A stretch of DNA of 64,000 bases from Rhizobiaceae bacterium (GCA_029212415.1 JARGOF010000013.1:62001-126000), one strand, 5' to 3'. Positions 52,192 through 61,408 are shown, numbered from the stretch's first letter. Notes: a model not told the origin generated them from the sequence alone. Translations and numbers: made by a program.

Positions 52192-53465
52192 TCTATCTGG
52201 GCATCGTCTTTCTCCTGCTGCTTGTTCTGGGCGCCCCGGTGGCCTTTGCCATCGGCATTTCCGGCTTTCTGTTTTTTCTGATGTCCGATGTGATGCCGAC
52301 ATCCATCGGTGTCCAGAAGATCGCCAGCGTCTCGCAGAGCTTTCCGCTGCTTGCGGTACCGTTCTTCGTCTTCGCCGGACACCTGATGAATGAAAGCGGG
52401 ATCACCGAGCGGCTGTTCCGATTTTCCAAAGTGGCTGTTTCCTGGATGTCAGGCGGACTGGCGCAAGTATCGATCATTCTTTCAACCCTGATGGGCGGCG
52501 TGTCCGGATCAGCTGTCGCCGATGCGGCGATGGAGGCACGTATTCTGGGGCCAACGATGAACGAGAATGGCTATTCACGCGGTTATTCGGCAGCGGTGAT
52601 TGCGCTGAGTTCACTGATCACGGCGACCATCCCGCCCAGCCTCGGTCTCATTCTCTATGGCTATGTGGGCAATGTTTCCATCGGACGGCTGTTTCTGGCG
52701 GGCATCGTGCCGGGCCTGCTGATGATGATCTTTTTGATGTGCGCCGCCTATCTGGTGGCTAAGAAGCGCAATTATGTTGACCGGGACGCCAAAAGGCCCG
52801 ACATGCGCACGTTTTTTCACGCCCTTTACGAAGCCAAATGGGCACTGGCCTTTCCGGTTCTTCTGGTCGTGGCGATCCGCGGCGGCGTCTTTACCCCCTC
52901 GGAGGTCGGCTCCTTTGCCGTTGTCTATGCGCTGGTGATCGGTTTTGTGGTGCATGGTGACCTGACGCTCGACAAGGTCTGGCGCGCGGCCACACACGCT
53001 GTCCAGGATATCGGCATGATCATGCTGATCATCCTGTTTTCGGGAATGATCGGTTTTGCCATCATATTCGAACAGGTTCCGCAATCCATTGCCGCCGCGC
53101 TGCTTGCCGGCATGTCGTCTCCGGTCGCCATTGTCGCGACCATATTGCTGATGCTTTTCATAGCGGGCCTGTTTGTCGAAAGCACGGTTCTGGTGTTGCT
53201 GCTGACACCCATCTTCGTGCCCATCGTCAAACAGGTCGGCTTTGACCCGGTTCACTTCGGCATATTGATGATGACCATCGTCACCCTTGGATCGATGACC
53301 CCGCCGGTCGGGGTTGCGATGTATACCGTATGCAGTCTGATCAACTGCCGCATAGAGGATTATGTGCGCGAGTCAGCGCCTTTCCTGGTGGCCATCATCG
53401 CCCTGGTTCTGCTGCTGCTTTTCGTGCCTCAACTGGTTCTGTTCCTGCCCAACCTGGTGTTTTGA
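52188..53465 (+). CDS. dctM: TRAP transporter large permease DctM
   Basis: A 425-aa membrane protein with about twelve helices. The motifs GVSGSAVADAAMEARILGP and ITATIPPSLGLILYG are typical of DctM, which binds Na+ and the solute. It is coupled to dctQ by overlap. uxuA starts about 80 bases later. Confidence 0.92.
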   Translation: MIYLGIVFLLLLVLGAPVAFAIGISGFLFFLMSDVMPTSIGVQKIASVSQSFPLLAVPFFVFAGHLMNESGITERLFRFSKVAVSWMSGGLAQVSIILSTLMGGVSGSAVADAAMEARILGPTMNENGYSRGYSAAVIALSSLITATIPPSLGLILYGYVGNVSIGRLFLAGIVPGLLMMIFLMCAAYLVAKKRNYVDRDAKRPDMRTFFHALYEAKWALAFPVLLVVAIRGGVFTPSEVGSFAVVYALVIGFVVHGDLTLDKVWRAATHAVQDIGMIMLIILFSGMIGFAIIFEQVPQSIAAALLAGMSSPVAIVATILLMLFIAGLFVESTVLVLLLTPIFVPIVKQVGFDPVHFGILMMTIVTLGSMTPPVGVAMYTVCSLINCRIEDYVRESAPFLVAIIALVLLLLFVPQLVLFLPNLVF

Positions 53466-53544
53466 ATGGGGTATTCTTGATGATCCGTATGCTGCTGAAA
53501 ATCCGTGATGCAACACGGCCGGATGGCCTTCGCAGGAGGAATGC

Positions 53545-54780
53545 ATGAGATCCACCTGGCGTTGGTTCGGACCGCAGGACCGGGTTTTGACGGATGACAT
53601 CCTGCAGGCGGGTGCACAGGGTGTTGTCACGGCCCTGCACCATGTCCCCTATGGTGACATCTGGTCGTCGCAGGAGATTGCGCAGCGTCAAAAAGAGGTT
53701 GCGACGTTGCAAGACGGCTCTGACAGCGGGCTTTCATGGGAGGTGGTGGAAAGTCTGCCCGTCTCCGAAGACATCAAGCAGCAAACCGGAAACTGGCGGG
53801 CCCATATGGAGGCCTACAAGATCAGCCTGCAGAATATCGCCAAAGCCGGCATCCAGGTCATTTGCTACAATTTCATGCCGATCCTCGACTGGACACGCAC
53901 GGATCTCAAATGGCGCTTGCCCAATGGGGTGACCTGCATGCGCTTCGACCTCATCGACTTTGCCCTCTATGACATTCATCTGCTCAATCGCCCCGGTGCA
54001 GCAGAGGCGTTCCCAGCGGAAATTGTTGCCGCAGCGGCTGAACGGCTGGCGCAGATGAGTGCCGCGAGCAAGGCCGTCCTGTGCGGCAATGTGGTCTGCG
54101 GCCTGCCAGGTGAAACCACGGCGCTTGGCCTCGACGACGTGCGCGGCCTGCTGCGCCAATATCATGGCATCAATGCCGATCGCCTGCGCCAGCATCTGAT
54201 CGATTTTCTGACAGAGGTGGTGCCGGTCTGCGAGGCGCTGGGCCTGCGGCTTTGCTGCCATCCGGACGATCCGCCCTTTCCGCTGCTCGGGCTGCCGCGT
54301 GTCATGTCGACAGAGGCGGATTACCGGCTGATCATGCAACAGATCGACAGTCCGTCAAACGGCATCACACTTTGCTCCGGTTCCCTGGGCGCGCGCAGCG
54401 ACAATGATCTTCCAGGCATGATGACACGGCTCGGCGCGCGGGTTCACTTTCTGCACCTGCGCAATGTGCGCAGTGAAAGCCCCCAGCCTCACGATGCTCC
54501 GGCAAGGCTGCATTCCTTCCACGAAAGCGAACATATGGACGGCAATACGGACATGGTTGCCCTGCTGGACGCCGTTCGCAAGGAAGAATTGCGCCGGCGC
54601 AGCGCCGGGCGATCCGACTGGCAAATTCCCATGCGCGCCGATCATGGACAGGACATGTTTGAAGACAGTCTGCTGGACGCCCAGCCCGGCTACCCGAAAA
54701 TCGGCCGGATGAAGGGTCTTGCCGAACTCAAGGCCGCCATGCGCGCCCTCGAACATCAGGCCGAAAGAGCAGGACAATGA
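53545..54780 (+). CDS. uxuA: mannonate dehydratase UxuA
   Basis: A 411-aa enzyme that dehydrates D-mannonate to 2-keto-3-deoxygluconate. The start TWRWFGPQDRVL and the metal-site residues in LCCHPDDPP, HLRNVRSE and RADHG are those of UxuA. ATG at 53545 has AGGAGG 5 bases upstream. It overlaps uxaC by four bases. Mannonate oxidoreductase (UxuB) is not in this operon. Confidence 0.93.
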   Translation: MRSTWRWFGPQDRVLTDDILQAGAQGVVTALHHVPYGDIWSSQEIAQRQKEVATLQDGSDSGLSWEVVESLPVSEDIKQQTGNWRAHMEAYKISLQNIAKAGIQVICYNFMPILDWTRTDLKWRLPNGVTCMRFDLIDFALYDIHLLNRPGAAEAFPAEIVAAAAERLAQMSAASKAVLCGNVVCGLPGETTALGLDDVRGLLRQYHGINADRLRQHLIDFLTEVVPVCEALGLRLCCHPDDPPFPLLGLPRVMSTEADYRLIMQQIDSPSNGITLCSGSLGARSDNDLPGMMTRLGARVHFLHLRNVRSESPQPHDAPARLHSFHESEHMDGNTDMVALLDAVRKEELRRRSAGRSDWQIPMRADHGQDMFEDSLLDAQPGYPKIGRMKGLAELKAAMRALEHQAERAGQ

Positions 54781-56192
54781 AGCAGCAAATCCATCTGCAC
54801 CCGGACCGTCTGCTGCCGCCGGGCGGCGCGCCGCTGGATGTCGCAAGAGCACTTTACAACGGTGTGTGCGACCTGCCGATCATCAGTCCTCATGGCCATA
54901 CCGACCCATCGTGGTTTGCGCGAAACAAAGCCTTTTCAAAGCCGGCGCAATTGCTGATCACTCCGGATCATTATCTGCTGCGCCTGCTGCGCTCGCAGGG
55001 ACGATCCTTTGACGCGCTGGGTGTGCCGGCCCATGATGACCGGCATGGCACAGTGGATGACCGCGCAATCTGGCGGCTTTTCTGCAAGGATTACGCGCTG
55101 TTTTCAGGCACACCATCCCATCTGTGGCTGATGCATTCGCTGCACCAGTTCTTCGGCATTGACGCGCCCCTGTCGGAGGCGACCGCAGACGCGACCTATG
55201 ACCGTATCGCCGAAGCGCTGGCCACGCCGCAGATGCGACCTCTGGCCATTCTCGATCGCGCCAATGTCGAAGCCATTGCCACCACGGAATACGCCACTGA
55301 CCCGTTGCTGCATCACCAGGTGCTGCAGGAAAAGGGCCTTACATCGCGCATTCGCACGACCTACAGGCCAGACGACGTCACCGATCCGGAAAACCCTTCA
55401 TTCACCAGCAATATGGCGCGGTTTGGCGCATTGACCGGTGAGGATGTCCAGACCTGGAAGGGCATGATCAATGCCCATGCGGCACGACGGGCCGAATTCC
55501 GGGCCTTCGGCGCCACGGCCACCGATCACGGCGTGCCCTCGGCCAAGACCTTCGACCTATCGATGCCGCAAAAGCAGGCGCTGCTGGACAAGGCCCTGAA
55601 ACAGACAATGTCGCCGCAGGAGGCCGAGGCCTTTCGCGGCCAGATGCTGACCGAAATGGCAGCGCTCTGCGTCGAGGACGGCATGGTGATGCAGATCCAT
55701 GCCGGTTCGTTCCGCAACCATGATGCGGCGCTTTTTGCATCGCGGGGACCGAACCTTGGCGCCGACATGCCGATGCGCACGGATTTTGTTCAGGGCTTGT
55801 ATCCGCTGCTCAATCGCTTCGGCAACGAACCGGGTTTCCGGCTGCTCCTCTTTACACTGGATGAAAGCACCTATGCGCGCGAGCTTGCGCCGCTTGCCGG
55901 ATATTGGCCAGCGCTGCGCATTGGCCCGCCCTGGTGGTTCCATGACAGTCCGCAGGGCATGCGTCGCTATTTCGACGCCGTTGTCGAAACCGCCGGTTTT
56001 GCCAATCTTGCCGGTTTCAATGATGACACTAGGGCGCTGCTTTCCATATCCTCCAGGCATGATGTCTGGCGACGGGAAGTCTCGCGGTTTCTGGCAGGCC
56101 TGGTCTGCGAGCGGCAAATGTCGGAAGAAAGCGCCGCCGATATCGCAATCCATCTTTGTTACACGGCGGCCAAACGGGCCTATAATCTTTAA
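54777..56192 (+). CDS. uxaC: glucuronate isomerase UxaC
   Basis: A 471-aa amidohydrolase-fold isomerase that converts D-glucuronate to D-fructuronate and D-galacturonate to D-tagaturonate. The N-terminal metal motif LPIISPHGHTDPSWF, the middle MVMQIHAGSFRNHD and the late SSRHDVWRRE fit UxaC. It is the last gene of the operon with uxuA; together with the TRAP transporter they degrade imported hexuronates. Confidence 0.93.
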   Translation: MKQQIHLHPDRLLPPGGAPLDVARALYNGVCDLPIISPHGHTDPSWFARNKAFSKPAQLLITPDHYLLRLLRSQGRSFDALGVPAHDDRHGTVDDRAIWRLFCKDYALFSGTPSHLWLMHSLHQFFGIDAPLSEATADATYDRIAEALATPQMRPLAILDRANVEAIATTEYATDPLLHHQVLQEKGLTSRIRTTYRPDDVTDPENPSFTSNMARFGALTGEDVQTWKGMINAHAARRAEFRAFGATATDHGVPSAKTFDLSMPQKQALLDKALKQTMSPQEAEAFRGQMLTEMAALCVEDGMVMQIHAGSFRNHDAALFASRGPNLGADMPMRTDFVQGLYPLLNRFGNEPGFRLLLFTLDESTYARELAPLAGYWPALRIGPPWWFHDSPQGMRRYFDAVVETAGFANLAGFNDDTRALLSISSRHDVWRREVSRFLAGLVCERQMSEESAADIAIHLCYTAAKRAYNL

Positions 56193-56301
56193 ACCCGCAT
56201 TGCCGGCCGGCCTGTTGCCTTCAAGAGCTGCGGCATTGACCCGGCCTGCCGCTGGCGGCACACTTGCATCAGAAGATCAGTGACACCCAACCGATGGAGA
56301 C

Positions 56302-57882
56302 ATGGCCATGATCGCCAGATGCGTTGTTTTGCTGGGCGTTGCCGCAGGCGTCCTGCTTTCGGGCAACATGAGTCAGGCTGCAGAGATCACGCCACAGAGC
56401 GTCACGGCGGCGCTGCCGCGCCTTGAGGGCCTGATCACGGACGCCATGGCGCGCACCGGCGTGCCGGGGGTGGCCGTTGCTGTCGTTGTGGGAACCGAGG
56501 TGGTCTATCTGAAGGGCTTTGGCCTGCGCAAGGCGGGTGAGGACGCGCCTGTTGATCCAGACACTGTTTTCCAGATTGCCTCCATGTCAAAGCCGTTTAC
56601 CTCAACGGCCATTGCCAGCGTGGTCGGCACACCACTTACGGGTGGCGGCACATTTGACTGGGACAGCCGGATCGCCGATCTTGATTCCGGCTTTCGGCTT
56701 GCTGATCCCTGGGTGACAAGCCAGCTAACGATCCGTGATCTGCTGTCGCATCGCAGCGGCATGCCCGACCATGCCGGCGACCTGCTGGAGGATCTGGGCT
56801 ACAGCCGCGAGGAGATTCTGTACAGGCTGCGGTTTCTCCCGCCATCAAGCAGCTTGCGGTCACACTATGCCTATACCAATTTCCTGTTGACCGAGGCCGG
56901 CGTGGCCACGGCCAATGCGCTGGATACGACCTGGCGCGATCTGATCAGGACACGGATTTTCGAGCCACTGGGCATGAGCCGGACCAGCGCCCGTTTTGGC
57001 GATTTTATGGCCGAGCCAAACCGCGCCGCGCTGCATATGATGAACGAGGGCATGGCGACTGCCAGATATCAGCGCAACCCGCAGGCACAGGCCCCGGCCG
57101 GTGGCGTCACATCAAGCGCCCGCGATCTGGCAAAATGGCTGCAATTGCAACTCAATCAGGGCCGTTTCGAAGGCAGGCAAATCGTCGATGCCGCGGCGCT
57201 GGCTGAAACACGCCGGCCGCAGATCATCAGCGGCACCAGCCATGACAGCGGTCGGGCGAGTTTTTACGGCCTGGGATGGAACATCAGCTATGAGCCGCAT
57301 GGCCAGACATCACTCTCGCACTCGGGCGCATTTTTCGTCGGAGGGCGCACCATTGTCTCGATGTTGCCCGACAGCAATGTCGGCATTGTCGTTCTGGCAA
57401 ATGCTTTCCCCACCGGGCTGCCGGAAGCCATCAGCCGCAGCTTCTTGGACATTCTCATTGAAGGTGCGCCGTCGCGTGACTGGCTACCGCTGTTCGAAGG
57501 CCTGTTCGAAGCAATGGCGCAGGTTGAAAACGACGTTGATTTTTCCAACGCGCCGCCAGATCCTACAGCCGGCCTGCCCGCATCAGCCTATGTCGGCCTG
57601 TATGAAAATGCCTATTTCGGCCCTTTGGAAATTGCCCGGAAGGCAGGCGGATTGACGCTGAAATTCGGCAAGGGGCTGGATCCCTTTGCCCTCACCCACT
57701 TTGACCGTGATGTTTTTCATTTCGAGTTTGACGGCCGCGGCGATGATTCCGGCGTAATGGTCGGCGTATCATTCAAAAGCGATGATGGATCACGCGCCAG
57801 CGCCGTGACGCTGGATTTCTTCGACGAAAACGACAATGGCACATGGTCAAGGCAGACAGGGGCTGAAGGGAACGGTGGTTAA
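56302..57882 (+). CDS. serine hydrolase, beta-lactamase/class C type
   Basis: A 526-aa exported protein with a signal peptide (VVLLGVAAGVLLSGNMSQA). Residues about 40-370 form the class C penicillin-binding fold with SMSK (Ser-X-X-Lys), YTN (Tyr-X-Asn) and HSG in place of KTG. A C-terminal domain of about 130 residues follows (SAYVGLYENAYFGPLEI), as in esterase/peptidase members. It may hydrolyse esters or D-amino peptides; resistance function is not implied. The start may be 56308, since GGAGA is very close to 56302. Confidence 0.85.
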   Translation: MAMIARCVVLLGVAAGVLLSGNMSQAAEITPQSVTAALPRLEGLITDAMARTGVPGVAVAVVVGTEVVYLKGFGLRKAGEDAPVDPDTVFQIASMSKPFTSTAIASVVGTPLTGGGTFDWDSRIADLDSGFRLADPWVTSQLTIRDLLSHRSGMPDHAGDLLEDLGYSREEILYRLRFLPPSSSLRSHYAYTNFLLTEAGVATANALDTTWRDLIRTRIFEPLGMSRTSARFGDFMAEPNRAALHMMNEGMATARYQRNPQAQAPAGGVTSSARDLAKWLQLQLNQGRFEGRQIVDAAALAETRRPQIISGTSHDSGRASFYGLGWNISYEPHGQTSLSHSGAFFVGGRTIVSMLPDSNVGIVVLANAFPTGLPEAISRSFLDILIEGAPSRDWLPLFEGLFEAMAQVENDVDFSNAPPDPTAGLPASAYVGLYENAYFGPLEIARKAGGLTLKFGKGLDPFALTHFDRDVFHFEFDGRGDDSGVMVGVSFKSDDGSRASAVTLDFFDENDNGTWSRQTGAEGNGG

Positions 57883-57905
57883 GCTCCCCACAGCCAAACC
57901 CCGGT

Positions 57906-58310
57906 TTACTTGGACGCGTGTACTGTGCATTTGCCGCCATAGGCATGTGTCCACTTTTTGGTTCCTGACTGACACCCCCGCACAGCCAATGCCTCGGCTT
58001 CCGCGGTCGACCGTCTGTTGAGCGCAACACTGCAAATGACCCCATTGCTGCCATTCAATGCCCGCAGGGGCGTGGAGGCGTAAGCGGAATGTCCCTTGGC
58101 TGCAATATATCGGTCCACTGCTTTGCCACAGGCGTGAAGTCCGAAGGGCAAGCGACGCCTCACCTTGCCCTTCTTTCCTGCCAATGACGTGGAGCTTGCC
58201 TGTTTTTTCTTGGCGCTCGCGGCATGGGCGATGCCATCGGCCTGTTGCGCAGTGTAGGACATGGCAAAAGCCAGGCCGCACAAGATAAAAAGTCTGAAAA
58301 TTATTCTCAA
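57906..58310 (-). CDS. secreted small protein, paralogue A of a tandem pair
   Basis: A 134-aa protein with a signal peptide (RLFILCGLAFAMS) and a basic linker (AKKKQASSTSLAGKKGKVRR). The core is HACGKAVDRYIAAKGHSAYA, then AEAEALAVRGCQSGTKKW and GGKC, with four Cys that could make two disulfides. It starts with TTG at 58310, with GGGGA 5 bases upstream, exactly as its paralogue does; the ORF track started it too early. Both proteins have the same length. No known family could be named with confidence; the end resembles DUF4189-type secreted domains. Confidence 0.7.
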   Translation of the reverse strand: MRIIFRLFILCGLAFAMSYTAQQADGIAHAASAKKKQASSTSLAGKKGKVRRRLPFGLHACGKAVDRYIAAKGHSAYASTPLRALNGSNGVICSVALNRRSTAEAEALAVRGCQSGTKKWTHAYGGKCTVHASK

Positions 58311-58626
58311 GATATTCCCCTTCCAATGCTTGAAAAGCAGGATAAAGACACAGTCTCCTGCTTGCAATCCCATCAATCTCGCTACTGGAAGCTGCAGAAA
58401 AAAAGCGATTTCAAAGAATAGCGACCGAGGTGCGCGCGCTTATGCCAGAGCCTGTCGAGAGCATTGAACGGTATCTTTGACTGGAAAGACAATGATAAAC
58501 GGCAGGAATGGCGGGACATATCCCGCCATCCAGTTTGTATTGGTGATTTTCGGCTGAAATTGTTTCTTCGGTACCCAGGCTTGTCGCCTGGTTTAGCCGG
58601 AAAGCTTACAGCAACTGGGCCTCAGA
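58311..58626. other. spacer between paralogues, with a perfect hairpin
   Basis: About 90 bases next to paralogue A match the upstream region of paralogue B (shared CTGCAG and TTGCAA blocks), so the duplication includes the promoter region. Farther right, ATGGCGGGA / TCCCGCCAT (58508-58529) is a perfect 9-bp stem with a 4-base loop, and CCAGGC / GCCTGG lies at 58575-58591. No gene is seen. Confidence 0.55.
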
Positions 58627-59031
58627 CTATTTCGAGGCGTAGATTGAGCATTTGCCGCCGAAGGCGTTCTTCCATTTTCTGGTCCCATTCTCACAGGCCC
58701 TCAAAGCCAGTGCTTCGGCTTCCTTTATTGATCGCCTGTTGAGGGCCGAACCGCAAATATAGCTCCAGCTGTTGTTCAAGGCATACATGGGTGTAGACGC
58801 ATAGGCGGAATGTCCAGACGCCTTAATATAGTCCTCAACTGCTTTCCCGCATTCCCTGTGCCCCCGCGGCAAACGACGCCGCACGTTGCCCTTTTTTCCT
58901 GCCAGTGATGTGCTGCTCGCCTGCTTCTTCTTGGCGCTCGCGGCATAGGCAAGCCCATCGGCCTGCTGTGCTGTATAGGACATTGCACCCACCAGGCCGC
59001 AAATGACAAAAAGTTTGAAAATTGTTTTCAA
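58627..59031 (-). CDS. secreted small protein, paralogue B of a tandem pair
   Basis: A 134-aa protein very similar to paralogue A (identical stretch SYTAQQADG, then AASAKKKQASSTSLAGKKG, and ALNRRS). Signal peptide KLFVICGLVGAMS; Cys pattern CGKAVEDYIKASGHSAYA, ICGSALNRRS, RACENG and GGKCSIYASK. The start is TTG at 59031 with GGGGA 5 bases upstream. The pair arose by a local duplication of about 500 bp. Function is unknown. Confidence 0.72.
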   Translation of the reverse strand: MKTIFKLFVICGLVGAMSYTAQQADGLAYAASAKKKQASSTSLAGKKGNVRRRLPRGHRECGKAVEDYIKASGHSAYASTPMYALNNSWSYICGSALNRRSIKEAEALALRACENGTRKWKNAFGGKCSIYASK

Positions 59032-59352
59032 AATGATCCCCTTCCGATGTCTGATGGGGCCAGATTATGAGCACAATTTACCGTTTGCAAGCCCATTGAT
59101 ACCGCTATCAGAGGCTGCAGAAAGGTGACCATGAATCTGCACAGAGATTACTTAATGAAAATTGACAAAAGACGGCTTTATATAAAAACAATTCCCGTTT
59201 AGGTAGTTAAAAAACAAACCTCCCCGAATTAATTTTTTTTTAAAGTAAAAGAATTTTTTCTACAAACAGTTGAACCAGCGCTGGAATTTCCGAAACCGGA
59301 TAAATCCCATGCGCTGGTCAGATATTCGTTTGGTCGGCTGCGGCAATCACGC
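59032..59352. other. AT-rich upstream region
   Basis: The first 90 bases are the duplicated upstream region of paralogue B. From about 59150 to 59270 the DNA is unusually AT-rich, with runs of T and A (for example TTTTTTTTT near 59230). No gene is seen. It may hold promoters or an H-NS/MucR-type binding region. Confidence 0.4.
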
Positions 59353-59541
59353 TTACGCCGTGACGCTGCCTGCGCCCTTGGGACCTGCGATCAGCCAGAC
59401 AATGAAGCCGACGACCGGGAAAATCAGAATGCCCAGGGTCCACAGAAGCTTCGCACCGGTGCTGGCGCCGCTCTGAAAGGTTTTGATGATCGCATAGATA
59501 TCGGCGATGAGCACCAACAGTCCGATTATACCATATTCCAT
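59353..59541 (-). CDS. PLDc_N-type small membrane protein
   Basis: A 62-aa protein with two membrane helices. LLWTLGILIFPVVGFIVWLI followed by AGPKG is the phospholipase D N-terminal-type motif, found alone in many bacteria. An EcfG-type promoter (59571-59595) lies 30-54 bases upstream, and AGGAGAG precedes the start. It is probably part of the general stress response and may act in the envelope. Confidence 0.85.
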   Translation of the reverse strand: MEYGIIGLLVLIADIYAIIKTFQSGASTGAKLLWTLGILIFPVVGFIVWLIAGPKGAGSVTA

Positions 59542-59570
59542 GAGTTCTCTCCTTTATATACTGTTCAATT

Positions 59571-59595
59571 AACGATTGTGCGTCGATTTGGTTCC
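59571..59595 (-). promoter_or_regulatory. EcfG-type promoter of the PLDc_N gene
   Basis: On the minus strand: GGAAC (59595-59591), 16 bases, CGTT (59574-59571). This matches the general stress sigma factor consensus GGAAC-N16/17-CGTT. Confidence 0.75.
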
Positions 59596-59672
59596 CTGGA
59601 ATTCGCAATTTTCTGACAAATAGCCAATAAATCGAGACCGCTCACCCGCCTGCAAAACGGATCAATCTTCCA

Positions 59673-59825
59673 TCAGTTCCAGTATGAGCTTTGATGACGC
59701 ACAGACTGAAAGCCATCGTGACCTTCGTCGTTTTGTTCGCCATGCATGGTGATGAGTGCGGCGCTCATTGTCGCCAGGAACATTCCGGCAATAAGAACAG
59801 CCAGGAGGGTCAGCAGAGTAATCAT
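59673..59825 (-). CDS. 50-aa membrane peptide (absent from the ORF track)
   Basis: Minus-strand translation gives MITLLTLLAVLIAGMFLATM, then SAALITMHGEQN and a polar tail ending RHQSSYWN. One membrane helix fills residues 3-25. AGGAGA lies 6 bases upstream, and the start overlaps the stop of the PRC-barrel gene (ATGA), so translation is coupled. No family is recognised. The ORF is below the size limit of the track but is well supported. Confidence 0.75.
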   Translation of the reverse strand: MITLLTLLAVLIAGMFLATMSAALITMHGEQNDEGHDGFQSVRHQSSYWN

Positions 59826-60238
59826 GATTGTCTCCTTTTATAATTCGGTTTCAGATCTCTATCGATTTCGGGCGTAAACGAATCCCGCGGATCGGAAGGC
59901 AAGCCTGTCAGCGACGCGTTGATCACCACCTGGCTGTCCTTCAGTTGAACAGTGGCAAGTGCAAAATTTGGAAAGGCCCCGGCATCATCGCCGGCAAATT
60001 CCAAACTCTTGATGCGAAGGCATCGCACATCACCATTGTCGCTCATGCGAGCGCCGGTCACAGTGCCGAGCGGTTCACCGCTGGCGGTGACGACGCTCAG
60101 ACCGAGCCAGCTATCCTCCGGCGGATCGCCGGCTGTTTCCACTTCATCAGAAAACGCAGTTTCTGTGTTGTCCGATGCTGAAAACCAGCCGAGAGCCACA
60201 CCAAGAACGGTCGACATGATGATGAAATTACGCTCCAC
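59822..60238 (-). CDS. PRC-barrel-like periplasmic or membrane-anchored protein
   Basis: A 138-aa protein when started at GTG 60238. A hydrophobic N-terminus (NFIIMSTVLGVALGWFSA) precedes an acidic linker and a PRC-barrel-like domain (WLGLSVVTASGEPLGTVTGA). The ORF in the track starts at 60313, but an EcfG-type promoter lies at 60287-60311, so the real start must be downstream; ATG 60217 is the alternative. It overlaps the 50-aa peptide gene by four bases. Confidence 0.7.
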   Translation of the reverse strand: MERNFIIMSTVLGVALGWFSASDNTETAFSDEVETAGDPPEDSWLGLSVVTASGEPLGTVTGARMSDNGDVRCLRIKSLEFAGDDAGAFPNFALATVQLKDSQVVINASLTGLPSDPRDSFTPEIDRDLKPNYKRRQS

Positions 60239-60286
60239 ACAGCCACTTCCGTTTCCAATGCTATTGCTCTTTGTCTCTGGTTTGTT

Positions 60287-60311
60287 AACGCGCCGCGGCC
60301 AATAAGGTTCC
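60287..60311 (-). promoter_or_regulatory. EcfG-type promoter of the PRC-barrel gene
   Basis: Minus strand: GGAAC (60311-60307), 16 bases, CGTT (60290-60287). It lies about 50 bases upstream of the GTG start and rules out the longer ORF. Confidence 0.75.
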
Positions 60312-60524
60312 ATAGGCGAAGAACCGATGGTTTCCCCTGAGCCTCCGCCGCGCTGCGCGGTCCATTCTCAACAGGCCTGTGACGCGGCATTCGCGCCGCG
60401 GGCGTTCGCAACCCCTGAGACTGACAAAATCCTGTTCCAAATCAGGTTGCGCCATCGCTGGCCCATGCCCCTCAGCCAGACAAAGTGGCGTCAGCGAAGC
60501 CGCAAGCAAAACCGACACAGCAAA

Positions 60525-60552
60525 AGGCCCCGATGTCTTCACACCGGGGCCT
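60525..60552 (-). terminator. intrinsic terminator of the DUF992 gene
   Basis: On the minus strand AGGCCCCG and CGGGGCCT form an 8-bp perfect stem with a 12-base loop, followed by TTTG. It lies 28 bases after the DUF992 stop. The rest of 60239-60579 holds the PRC promoter and no supported gene. Confidence 0.8.
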
Positions 60553-60579
60553 GCATATCTTCCGTGTAGTCGTGACAGG

Positions 60580-61098
60580 TCAGTCCTGCGACGAACGCAA
60601 TTCGATCTGGGTAACAGCCAGCGCAAAATTCAGACCGGTCTGTGTTGATACGCTGACCGGCTGCAGGGCAATGGTCTCACTCGATCCGCCAACCAGCACA
60701 TTGGCGCCAAGGCCAGCACCGACAGTGGCTTCCGCACTGACACCGCTATAGTCACCGGCGAGTGCACCTGGCTCATCCAAATCGGATGTCGGAGCCAAGA
60801 CAGCCCAGCTGATGACGCCTTGTCCTGTCCTGCCGATATCCAGTCCAAATTTCGAAATAACACCAAAATAGGTTTCAACGGGTCGGCCGCCGTCAGCCGA
60901 GGTGAATTCGCAGGACAGGTCCTTCGTTGAACCGAAGATGAATCCGTCTCCACCCTTCACCGCGCAGTTGAGTACACCAACTTCAACGCGGTTCGTTGTC
61001 TCAGCCACAGCAGCCGTTGGAACGCTCAGGGTCAGGGGCGCAAGCGCCAGGGCGGCAAGTGCCAGAGGAGCAAGTTTCATGTGCTTTGTCATCGTCAT
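60580..61098 (-). CDS. DUF992 secreted protein
   Basis: A 172-aa protein with a signal peptide (LAALALAPLTLSVPTAAVA). The mature part is DUF992: VEVGVLNCAVKGGDGFIFGS, then STKDLSCEF, YFGVISKFGLDIG and VLVGGSSETIALQPVS, with two Cys near the start. The family is almost limited to Alphaproteobacteria and has no known function. AAGGAA precedes the start. An EcfG-type promoter lies 150-175 bases upstream. Confidence 0.88.
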   Translation of the reverse strand: MTMTKHMKLAPLALAALALAPLTLSVPTAAVAETTNRVEVGVLNCAVKGGDGFIFGSTKDLSCEFTSADGGRPVETYFGVISKFGLDIGRTGQGVISWAVLAPTSDLDEPGALAGDYSGVSAEATVGAGLGANVLVGGSSETIALQPVSVSTQTGLNFALAVTQIELRSSQD

Positions 61099-61249
61099 GT
61101 TCGGTTCCTTTTCTTTTCATTTTATGCATCGCACTGCCAATCATCTGACATGCAATGCTACAGGAATCTCAGGTCGCAGGATGGCATTTGATGCCCACCC
61201 AGACCTTGGCGAAACAGTAACGTCACCCCGTTCCGCCGTCCGTTAAACC

Positions 61250-61274
61250 AACGACCGAGCAGCGTAATGGTTCC
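61250..61274 (-). promoter_or_regulatory. EcfG-type promoter of the DUF992 gene
   Basis: Minus strand: GGAAC (61274-61270), 16 bases, CGTT (61253-61250). The leader to the DUF992 start would be about 145 bases, longer than for the other sites. No other gene is seen in 61099-61408. Confidence 0.7.
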
Positions 61275-61408
61275 ATTGCCAATCCACTTTCTTTCGAAAA
61301 CCCTCAGGTCCTTCGAGAATCCATGAGCGCAACGTTTCGGCTGGCGATCCATTGATAATGCAAAACGGCTGGTCACAATTTGCGGCGCATCAACCCTCGA
61401 GGAGAAGT

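Noticed and set aside
60285-60626. 113-aa minus-strand ORF with a signal-like stretch
   Set aside because: It crosses the DUF992 terminator and the PRC promoter and has no ribosome-binding site.
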